Positions 49,926 through 61,900 of a stretch of DNA of 64,000 nucleotides are shown piece after piece. Position numbers and translations under genes: made by a program. Position 1 is the stretch's first letter. Every line of letters starts with the position of its first letter. The stretch comes from Heliocidaris tuberculata (Eukaryota > Echinodermata > Echinoidea > Camarodonta > Echinometridae): assembly GCA_025618425.1 (NCBI GenBank), contig CM046842.1, forward strand, positions 29,869,081 to 29,933,080, written 5' to 3'. The notes under the pieces are model-generated. The model was not told the DNA's origin. It ran no database searches and saw nothing but the letters and a program-made list of their open reading frames with translations.

Positions 49926-52900
49926 AATGATGATTCGGCGTCACCTGTGCCTGGGAGGGGAAAAGCAAACAGAATCACTGTAACCCTTGGGTCTCTCCTC
50001 CCTGTATAACTGTTTGGGATGTGCAGGTGTACCACAACACCAGGGTTTCCTCCTTCTCTATGAATAGTGCAGTGGATTCTTAACGTGCAAAGGTGGCGAC
50101 TCTCCTCTACACGGGACCTGCATTAAACGTCCTATCCGAGTGATGGAGTGTTTTCCACCGTAACATAGCCTGCATGTACAGTGTGTGAAGCGGGAAGGGC
50201 ACGTTAACACGCAACGCAGGCTTCAGTCATCCACCAGGGGTGGATTCGATCCCACGATCTTTGGTTCGACAGGCAGACACTTTATTAATCGAGCCAACCT
50301 TTCCTCCATCTGTTTGTAAAAAGCATTGCTAATAGAGCTCTTTAAACACACGTTTTTTCCTCCTACACAGCTGTGATGAGGATGAGAGGGTAGTAAGAGA
50401 GATGAGCATGATGTGTCTTCTATCAGCCGAGTTCAACCTTGACCAGTGTCTGTCTGCTAAGACTAATGGCAACACACCAGCTGCATCACCAGCCATGTAA
50501 GTCAATACCCGTCACCTAAGAATACCAAGGATATTGTACTCCACTGATTTCTTATTAGTATCTCACAATAGAAATATGTTGTTATTTCTGTTTTCATTTT
50601 GTATCTAATAGGTAAGAGATGTTTCATATTATTTGAGCCGTAAACCAGTTTGATATACTTATTTAGGACTTAAATGACAGGGACTGCTGGCTAAGCTATC
50701 ATCAGTTATGTTAATTTATGAGGTAGCTATTGTTTGCAAGATTTGCAAAAATCATAAGTTGGACTAGACATTGTGTAAACCCTGTAATTTTTTGTGATAT
50801 TATCCAGGGTTTCATACTAACCTTTTTTCCCCTTGTGATCTGAAGCACAATACTAGGGTCCATGTTCACTCAGCCCTTGTATGCACTGACACTTAAAGAT
50901 AAAGTTGAGTTCTGGTCAAAATTGTGAAAGAAACTGTCTCAAATCAATTGGGAAAGGCTGATTATATAGTACATAAGAATTGGTGTATGCTGTAAGGGCT
51001 TTGAATCCCCAAAACGAGAAGAAAGTGACTCAATCCTACTGAGAGTCACATGCACTGCACATAGAAATGTGTATATGGGACTACATACACATGTTTGGCT
51101 GTTTCTCGTCATATTTCAGATATGAGGGCATTTGAAGAGGAGTCCTTTTCAGGGTGTTCTTCCAAAATGACATAAAAGGAATGAGAAAGCTCACAAATTA
51201 TTTCTCACCTTTCCCAGAACTTAACCTTCCCTTTAAGTGGTCTGGAATGAAATATTAGTTTTATGTGTGTACCATACCCATGTTGCTGTCGAGCCTTGGA
51301 CCTTGTTTCATGAAACTCATGACAAATACCAAGTGCACACAATTTTGGGTAAGAATTGTGCTCTCAGCCAATCAAATACAGTGATTGCAGTAGCTTATAT
51401 TGGTTGCTCTGACTTGTTGCTGATAACATATTTTGTTAAAAAAGGATACCGTTGTATTTGTCTCCTTCTTGACGGCAGGCTTGGTGCAAACACCACAACG
51501 TGCACCTACAAGTGGGGAGAGCACCATGAAGATGATATGATGTACCTTCAGGAGCTTACCTTGATGCAGTACATGATACCAGACCTGTGGCCTGTGGTAC
51601 CGGCAAGAGGTAAATTGGTACCATCATCGATCAAATCTTGTAATGTATTTTGAATAGGAAGCCTTCTATTGTACCATCTGTCGGTTTAGTGGTACCGCCA
51701 TACTTTATGCTAATGAATGTGTATGAAAAATTAACATTGATGCATTGCATGCTACCAGACCTTTGATATCAGCAAGAGGTATAGTGGTACCGTCACTGAT
51801 TCAACCTTGTCACATATAGGGAATGTATTGTATTGTACCGTCAGCCGGTGTTGTGATACCATCATACGACAATGTACATGTACATAAACATGTAGATGCA
51901 TGGTCTAGCACCCTAGACTGAGCTGTGAAAAAGTGCTTTCATAATGTCTTTGTGGGAAATGTGCTGCATTTTGTTAAGCCTTCCAATTGACCTGTGATTG
52001 ACCTGTAGATTGTACAGAGGGGTGGATCCAGGATTTTGTAAAGGTGGGGGCACAAATCTCAGAAATTTTTCTGACAAGCAAAAAAAAAAAAAAAAAAATG
52101 GTCATCAGATTTTTTTGTCCTTTTTACCTCCCAAATTCTATGACAAGCAACAAAAAAAAAAAAATGTTATCAGCTCTAAAAAGAGAGGGGGAGCACAATT
52201 TTCATTTTTTCTTTCAAAGGAAGAGGGCACAAGTCATAGCCCTAATTCAACCAATGAATGCACAGATTTATATCATTTTTACCACTTTTTTGTTTTGACA
52301 GTGTACTGGCTGAAGGCCCGTTACTATCGACAGGTCGGGAAAACAGCGGAAGGAGAAGATGCCTTTGAGAGGGTAAATCCCAATTTAATTTGTTTTGATT
52401 TTAATTGATTTAATTGTACATGTATATATTAGAGGAAGAAGGGCCCAACTCCATTATAAAGTTTTTTGAGTTATTTTGGGGAAAAAATGTGAAGTTTAAG
52501 AGACAGAATATATTTATCCTTATATGCAAAAATTGACATTTTGTAAAGTAATAAGCATGATGTCATTTTATTGTTCCATTGTAAAGAAGTGTTGAAGAGA
52601 TAGAGAGGGATAGAGGATTAGCAAAGAGTGAATGAAGGGAAAGTAGAGGAGGAGGAGGAAGAGATGTTATCAACTGACACTTTGTAAAGTAATAAGCTTG
52701 GTGTTATTTTATTGTTCCAGTGTAAAGAAGTGTTGAAAAGAGAGGAAGAGAGAGGGATAAAGGATTGGCAAAGAGTGAACGAAAGGAAAGTAGAGGAGGA
52801 AGAGATGTTATCAATTGACACTTTGTAAAGTAATAAGCATGATGTTATTTTATTGTTCCAGTGTAAAGAAGTGATGAAGAGAGAGGAAGAGAGAGGGATA

Positions 52901-55900
52901 AAGGATTAGCAAAGAGTGAACGAAAGGAAAGTAAAGGAGGAAAAGGAAGAGATGTCATCAATTTAATAAGCTTGGTGTTATTTTATTGTTCCAGTGCAAG
53001 GAAGTGATGAAGAGAGAGGAGGAGAGAAGGATGGAGGATAGACAAAGAGAGAAGGAAGGGGAAGCGGAAGAGGAGCAGATGGAGATCGATGGCGGAAATG
53101 GAGCCGATGAACCAAGACCAGCCGAGGTTGTAGTGGCCAATATCAAGCACGGAGCATTGATATCAATAGGTAAGGTCTATTTATCCTCTGTTGAGAGTCA
53201 GAAAGCCGTTAACTATGTAATTGTTAAGAGTGAACACCCTTGGCTCAGAGCAATAATGAAACATAAATTTTGAAAAAGGGCAGCATGAATATCAATTGAC
53301 ACAGATCCTAAAGAAAGAAGAAAAGCAAACTGAAAAAGATTGAACTCGATATTGAATCTCCATTTCCCAAGCTGAATTGGGGGAATTTAGGTTCTATTTG
53401 AGTCATAATGAATTCTGGAAGAAAAGAAAATCAGAAAGAGAGGAATGATTACTCTGAAATTTGCATAGTTACATACCGCTGTATATAAAATATTTGCACA
53501 TGAAAATATGATGACAGAAGTTGTGGTCTGGTGGATATGTCGGCAGACTTTGGATCCCAAGGTACAGGGTTCAAGTCTCTGCCACTTCACCAATGTCCTT
53601 TGACAATACATTAATCTATGCTTGCCGCTCTCCACCCAAGTAAAGTGGATACCTGGGAGGATTATTTGTTGAAATTCACTGTGTTGATAATGATTGCATG
53701 AGCAAAGCCAGGATAATAATTTCCAAAGCTGAAAGCAGAGAAAATCATTTCACCACAGTGGATATGCTCTATAAAAGAACAGAATAATATTGTTATTATC
53801 AATATCTTTGTTGGTAATTTTATGGTTTTGCAGCAAGTATCACCTCCGAGGTGGAGTCCCTCCAGCGTTGCCAGAGCTTGGAGCAGCTCCAGCGCCTCCA
53901 CGCCTCAGGGGACCACGCCAAGGTGGTGGAATTACTCCACCCGACGCTGAGACACACACCTAGGGCAGTGCGCCCCGAGAACACGCCCGAAAGATGCTCC
54001 CAGCTCCTATTGCTTGTGCAGTCACAGATGGAACTCAAAGATACTAAGGTGAGATCGTATGTCCCGCGTTGTTATATTGTGCGACCTGTATCTTAAGATG
54101 TACATGCATGTGCTACGTCTTTAAATGCTCCAATCATGTTCTCCAACGATTTATAGTGTCAGTATTTGAATGGCATGGCAAATCTAGGCTATCACTCACC
54201 TTTGTGTCCACAGTAACTTACAACATTGAAACCTTTTTAGAGGTTTGCACAATTTGCATGCACACACACACACACACAGGGGTCTGTTGGTTTTATACAC
54301 ACCATGTTTGAATTTGAATCCCTGGGCCAGGACTTTCTTGAAATTTGAAGATTATCAGAAAAATGCTGTTAAACTTTTGAACGTCTGATTTCTGTCAATT
54401 TCAGGAGAGTATTCTCTGCTGTGTACTGGATATGAACAAGACATGGCAAGGTGTACAGAGAGAAGGAATCAAAATCTGGCTTGAAATGCTAAACAAAATA
54501 CTCCTTCACCTTATGTCCCTGGTTAAAAGAGACCAATTGCCTCAAATATTCATCTTCATGTTTTGGTTTCCATGCAGTTATACCATAGAGAGGACTAAAA
54601 TTCAGCTGTAATTTAAAGCTCATTCACATGTGCCATGGTAAACTGCCCATAAAAAAAAATCGCCACGTTTTTTTGTTTGTTTGTTAAATGGGTTCCATGA
54701 CATTTGCTCCTGCGACAATTGCTCCGGTCTAACTTTGCCATGTTAAACCTAAACCTAACCCTAACCCTAACCCTAATATTAATATTCACATTGTCCTTAA
54801 CAAAAAACAAATCATGACCTTGACCTTAACCTTTGACCTTTCGAGATATGGACAGAGGAGCAAATGTCGCAGGAGCAAATGTCGTGTCACCTGTTAAATG
54901 AATAGCAAGTGGGGATGGATGATGTAACAAAGATCCTATGCATACTCACTTCCCTGTGTGTTATAAGACACAGAAATGTGAAGTGTAGTAAGCTTAAAAA
55001 CCCTGCCTTTTTTTTTGAAGTGGTTTAGCGCTGCATATTTGAACAAGCCTTTAGGCTGCTGGATGGATTGAGGTCACAGTATAGAACATGTTCTGTTATT
55101 TAAATGTTAGTTTGTAATTATTCTTTTGTCTGTAATTACAGGAGAGCATTCTCTGCTGCATCCTGGGTATGGTTGAGACATGGCAAGGTGTACAGAGAGA
55201 AGGATTGCAAGTCTATCATCAACTCTGGCTTGAAACGCTCAACAAAGTACTTGCTCACCTTCAAAAGTAAGTCAGAAATATCATGGAATTTCATTTTTTA
55301 AAGCTTACAATGTATGAGAAACACCCATTCACTTCTATTTGCTTTTTATTTTATTTTTCATTTCATTCATTTAGTTTTGCCATTTGACACTTAACCATGA
55401 ATTGGGGACTGATAACTGATATGTATAGAAAACAATAAAAATACATTTCCATTTGCTTTTTTAAACAAATCCCTGAGTCCTTCAGATTCAGGCTGGCAGA
55501 GGTCACAGAAGATCATGTGACTCTACAATGGTACACCGTATTTTAGAAATATGTGTTTTGGAAAGGAAAAGCAAGTCAGGAAACAGCAGAGTCTGATATT
55601 CATGTACTGCGAAGTAATCACAACATTTCTGTTTTTGTTTCATTTCTAATAATCTATTCATCTTTTCCTTTCATCTTCCCAGAGCATTTGAATCGTGTGA
55701 GATCAGCTCTTTGGGCGTAGGAGGTACAGGCTTGCTCAGGAAGGCTGTCAACGTGTTGATCAAGATTATCGAATGGACCATGGATCAGGCGGATGTGAAC
55801 GATACTACCAACGCTACCTCTGTCATGCCATGGGTTGTACTCTACCATATCATTAAATAGTGAGTATTGTTTGAAGACTTATTAAGTTTTCCTTTCAAAG

Positions 55901-58900
55901 GTATTAATCATTGTATTGATTTATCTTAGTTTCAAATGTTATTTTTTGTATAAATTTTGCATTGTATTTTGTATTATTATGAAAATAGTCTTTTGTATTT
56001 GTATTTTGTTGGAAATGAAAAAAATAAAATATGAAATATGAAATTATGTTTACACAACATGAAAATATAAATATGTATGAATTACTGTTCTGAAAATTGC
56101 TGTTCTGATTTCACCGAAAAGGGTGTTTTTTCATGCCATGCATTTATTCTCAGATCAAGATAATCAAAAAATTATGGGGGGAGGGATGGGGGGCTTTTGT
56201 GACAATAGCCACAATGTCCACAAAATTAGGAATGTATTTCAGGCTGTTGCCTGATTTTTCATCTCTTTGTTTCAGGCTTTTTCAGGCTTCATAGTACACA
56301 GAATATAATGCATTAGTATGTAAGGGACCCTTTCAGTACTAAGTGAGTGAAACCAACTTATATCTCCCAGATTAAATAGATTTCTTTTGGAAAGAAAGCA
56401 GATATTTACCTCACGCAGTGTGACCAAAATTTTAGGTTGTTTTTTGCATAATCGGTTGATCACTTCACCACTGATTATGTATTTCTACCCTCACAGTGAG
56501 GAAGACCACTTGGCCGCTAAAAGCCTGCCCTCTTCTGACCACGAGGGTGGAGAGGCGAGCCGATCACCGAGCTCCGTCCCGATGTTGCCGTCGTCCCTCA
56601 TGCTCCTAGAGAATGCACATGACTATCTAAGAAGGTAAGGTAGAGTAGGTGTGTAAAGCTCAGCTATGGGTGGTATTCTCTTTCGGTTCACATCTTTGAC
56701 ACATCCATTTCTCATGGGTTGTCCAATGAGAATTACTATGAAAAGGTACTTCTAGCCAATCCAATCCTAATTCATGTCTTATTTTGCCTGTAGTTATGTC
56801 AATGCATATGCATCATTAGTGAGTTATAAAAAATTTGTATATGCGCTACAGTCACCACGAAGGTATTCATAAAATGCCTCTGCTATTAACCTGTATACTT
56901 GTACATGTATGGTACGAACTGTAGTAGGAATTCAGATGTGTTCATTTTTGTGAAGTGAATATTTTGTACTCTCAGTCTAACAGATAATCTTTGTGTTGTA
57001 TCCCTTAGGGCCCTCTGCTGAAGCTCTTTATTCATGACCTTTAACCCTTTCGAGACAATTGACCACATTTTGTGGTTGGGCTCAATAACTTTTGATTCAG
57101 AGCCCTGAAAAATATACCACATACATGAGTAGAAAGAGCAAAAATTTCTGCACACACCGTATCCATTTTTGTTACATGAAAATATTGCGTTTGATCCCAG
57201 GAATTTTAAAAAGGAGAATAAGATTTAAAATCCTTAAATTGGCAACACATTGAGAGGTTCAAAATCATTGTTTTTTATCAAAATTGGCAACTTTTTCAAC
57301 TTTTCACCAATTCTTTTAAACATGTATATTGTTTTCAAAGACATTACCCCTTATTACAATCTTGTAGTACTAAAAGAAAAATATTATTGTTGCCAATTTG
57401 AAGAACAAAATGTGATCAATTTAGCCCTGAAATAATTCCTGTCCTGAATGGGTTAATAATAGCAATATGTGTTATCTGTAGATTATTTTGCAGTACATGA
57501 ATGTTTTGTAACCTCAATCTGGCAGACAATCGTGGTGTTGTAACTGTGAGGGCGCTCTGCTGAAGCTCTACATCCGTGTCCTCAGCACCGAACTGGGCAG
57601 GTTCTCCGAGGATGAGAGACATCCATTCTCTAGTGACCTTCGACACACCCTGGAGCAGTGTTTCTTCTGCCTCTATGGACATCCTACCAAGAAAACCAAG
57701 ACAAGGCATCTGCAGGACCATGGAGCTGTAGAGGTGAGTCTAGACAGGGCTCTTTGTAAAGCTCCGCCATTCTGTTTATGATATTTAGAGTAAAACTGAC
57801 ACACCTAGAGCAATTCTTCTGTCCTTTACAGACACCCAACAAAGAAAACCAAAAGCAGACATTTATATGGCCGTGGAGTTATGGAGGTAAGTATTGACAA
57901 AGAACTTTATAAAGCTCCATGATTTTGCTTTTGATATTTGAAATAAACCTTCAACTTACATTAAAGTAATGTTTCTTCTTTTTGTATAGACATCTCACCA
58001 AAAAGACTCAAAAGGTAACAAGATTTTTCGTTAAAGGTCCACCCTACAGTCATCCTTCTATTAATATTCATACTAAACACGTACACACAACATTGTAGGG
58101 TGTACTTTTAATTGAAAATCTTGTTATTGTTATCGTTCAAGTCTGACCAACCCTTTAGATAGGCACATGACCAAAAGCTTCACTTTGGGGCTCCTTTCAT
58201 ATTTGTGTATTGATGCTAAAATTTATCGAAAAATCCTGTAATTTTGTTTTGTTTTGGTTTCAGGTCCAACTTGACTGGTCCAACTGCTGCTACATCTTTG
58301 ACTACTTCAAGCCCAAGACCTTCCCTGAGTTTGACAGCTACAAGACCAGTTCCATGTCCAGTGAGCTGGAAGGCCTGTTACTCAAGATATCCAAGGTCAT
58401 CCCGCAAGATGCCAAGCCCGAGAACTCTCTAGAACTGGTCCAGGGCTATGTGGATGGGAGCATCGACAAGGCACCGGCACTTCCTGAGGGATTTGATGTA
58501 TCAAGGTATTGTTTATGGAAACATGCAGAGAGAGAGAGAGAGAGAGGGTTGAAAAATGAGTCTAGAATATTAAAGGAAGAGCAATGTATATACAAAGAGA
58601 AAGAGTGGGAGAGAGACAGGAGGAAAATGGAAATAGGAAAACAAGAGTGAGAGAAATAGACATGAAGAGAAAGAGAGAGATCGAGATCAGTAAGGTTATG
58701 CCTCAAGATGCCAGCCTGAGAACTCTCTAGAACTAGTCCAGGGCTATGTGGATGGGAGCATCGACAAGGCACTGGCACTTCCTGAAGGATTTGATTATCA
58801 AGGTATGATTATGAGTATAAGTATCCCCTTTGATTCAAGAACTCCATTGGCTTCCTTTTTTTTAACGTGTTCAGTTCAACTCTGCCTGTATGTTTACAAA

Positions 58901-61900
58901 TTAATCAACAATACTGCCCCCTCTTACCTTGCTGACAGAATAGTTCCTTACTTACCCTCACGTAATCTTTGTTCCATAAATGACACCACAAGACTTGTAA
59001 TTCCCAGATTAAAACTTTCTACTGCTGAAAAACGCTTTAGTATAACTGCCTCTAGAGCTTGGAACAATGTCCCAATCTATCAACATTTAAAAGACAACTG
59101 GAGACCTACCTTTTTCCACAGAGCTAGTTTTTTGTTTATTTTCTTTATATGATATCAACTTCTTTGTGTATAGTGCATTATAAATGACCATTATTATTAT
59201 TATTATTATTATTATTGGAAGCATGGCAAGTCAGTGAGTAAGTTGAAAAGTGACGGAGAAAGAAATGCAGAAGAGCGATGAGGAGATAATGCGGAAGAGA
59301 GAGAAATGGAAAAAGGTATATACGTGTAGTTGGACAGGGGAAAATAATTGCGAGCTAGAGGAGAGAAAGAGAGAGAAATGGAGGCAGGAAATGGAAATCA
59401 GACTAGGGCCCTGTCTTACAAAAGTCGCAATTGATTATAATTGATTTCAACTTACATGTAACTTGAAATTGATTACGGTTGCTACTATGTACATAAGAGA
59501 AAGGAGATGATAACTTTGCAATTGATTGGAGGATTGGGGATAAATTTAGATTGATTGCAACACTCTGTAAGACAGGGTCTGGAACTTCTCTCATTGAACC
59601 TTTCCTTCTGTTCTTGTTCTTCTTTTCTGTTCCATTGCAGCACTGTGGTCCAGGAGCTCTACTATCTGCTGGCAGACTACTACTTCAAGAATAAAGATTT
59701 TGGGTAAGTTACCATGATTAATTCCAGTTCCAAATTACATTTTGATTGGTTTCATTACTACATTGACATGTTGTATGAGCTTTAGCATGTTTTATTGTAA
59801 AATTGTGTGCAGGCAGAAAGGTGCAAAGGGATGCACGGCTAGTAGAAATACACTTTAAAAAAAAAATTAGACCTTTCTTTTAGTGCATCTGTTCAAAACA
59901 TATTTGCCTGTACATTTTTATTAATTGTGAAAAGTGATAGGTTGAAAAGATCTCAAAGTTATTTTGTAATCCTGTTATTAAAAGACTAAAGGAAAGGAGA
60001 ATCAAAATGTGTAATCTTGCCTTTCTGCCAGGCACCCAAAGATTATATACAGTGGAAACTCACTATCACAAGGACCTTGGGACCATGAAATTACCTTGTT
60101 ATTAGGCCTGAGTAGAGTCGGTCGGTCCACCGGCGCCCGACCGATGCAGCCGGTCACCGGTGCAATTTCATGCACACCGGCGGACCGATGAAATAAAGAA
60201 ATACATAAGAAATTCACAGTGTCAAAGACTTTGAAAATTAACCAGTTTTAAGAACTAAATTTCCTTATTTATATTAAAACTTTCACATGATATTAAATTT
60301 CAATCCTTTAATCAACCAAGTGGGACTATGGAAATAAGATCACCGAGCAAGATTTCTCAATTTTCTTGCTTGAATTTATCGGCCCGTATATTATTGTTGA
60401 ATTCTGTGTGAGCGCTGCTGGTACGATTCTGCGCACCTTGCCCCGAGATGGCGCTAACTCCAGGCTAACTCTAGTGGAGTAATTACGAGTTGCAAACAAA
60501 CAGATAAAAGATGGCAGCACCCATACAGAATGCAACAATATAATGTTATGGGCCGATAAATTCAAGCAAGAAAATTGAGAAATCCTGCTCGGTAATCTTA
60601 TTTCCATAGTCCCACTTGGTTGATTAATGGTTTGAAATTTAATATCATGAGAAAGTTCTAATATAGATAAGGGAATTTAGTTCTTAAACTGGTTGATTTT
60701 CAAAGTCTTTCATTAACACTGAATTTCTTTATGTACCGGTATTTCTTTATTTCAACGGTCTGCCGGTCTCGCCGAAAAATCACCGGCGGACGCCGGTCAA
60801 AAAAAAAAAAACCATTATGACTTAAGCCTACTTGTAATATAAATATTATGTTCTTTTAAGATCTCTCATGTTTTCCCTCTTCAACAATCAAAAACATGCT
60901 ACTTTCCCGATGCGGGGGCGGCGCGTTATATGCAGCTTTTTTGCACCGCATATTTTTTCATGAAATTTCATCGGTCCACCGGTCTCCGCCGAAAAATCAC
61001 CGGCGGGCACCGGTCAAAAAAAAACCGTTATGACTCAGGCCTACTTGTTATAACAGGAATCTCCGTATATCAGGGTAAAAAAACCAAAAGAACATAAAGA
61101 CCGGGGACCATCAAAATTACCTTCAAGTTGTTATATCAGGAATCTCGTTATATCAGCTCTTTATAATGCGTTTCCACTGTAGTTTGTAGCACATCACAAC
61201 ATGTGGCATCTCTTCTCTACCGAATTCATGTTTATTGTTTCCATTTTAGGAAAGCCATCAAGTTCTATCTCCATGACATATGTGTTTCTCCGGACCGTTT
61301 GGATAGCTGGGCAGGCATGGCGTTGGCTAGAGTAGGACGTCTAGATCTTAAACTTAACAACTCTGTAAGTATGGTGTAGGGTTCCACAACTAAGTGGTAA
61401 TTTTGACCCCTACCCCCCTCCTCCTATGTTTCTGAGATGCGTTTGAGGCTATTTTTTGCGCCAAAAGCTTTCATTACCTTTTTGCCTGGATTCTTATACA
61501 TCTTTTGATACCAAATTCATAAAATGTCAACCATCAGGTGCCACACAGCATCAGAAATTGCAGCACTGGTCAAAAGCAAAATGGACATTTCCCCATGTGT
61601 ATTATACAAGATGCGGGATTGTCATTACATGAATGTACCTGACATTATTCCAAAACCATTTGAGATAAAGCTTGACGAGCATTGAAAGATGCTTTATCTA
61701 CATGTAAATGTACATGTATATGCCAAGTTTTAAAATTTCCTTTGACCTGATTGTGAAGATCATTTGTAGGGTTAATTTCTATACTGTTGTCTGTTGTAAA
61801 ACTTGAAGTGTAAGGGATATTACATTTATATTTGCTGTACAAAGACAATTACTGAATATCATTTTTGATTATTTTTTTCCCGATACTAGACCGACACCAA

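Noticed and set aside
50206..50300. A functional tRNA gene
   Set aside because: A- and B-box-like words are present, but the cloverleaf is degenerate and the sequence continues into a SINE body shared with another copy.
54744..54776. True telomere or chromosome end
   Set aside because: Only about four units, centred in a TIR element and inside a CABIN1 intron.
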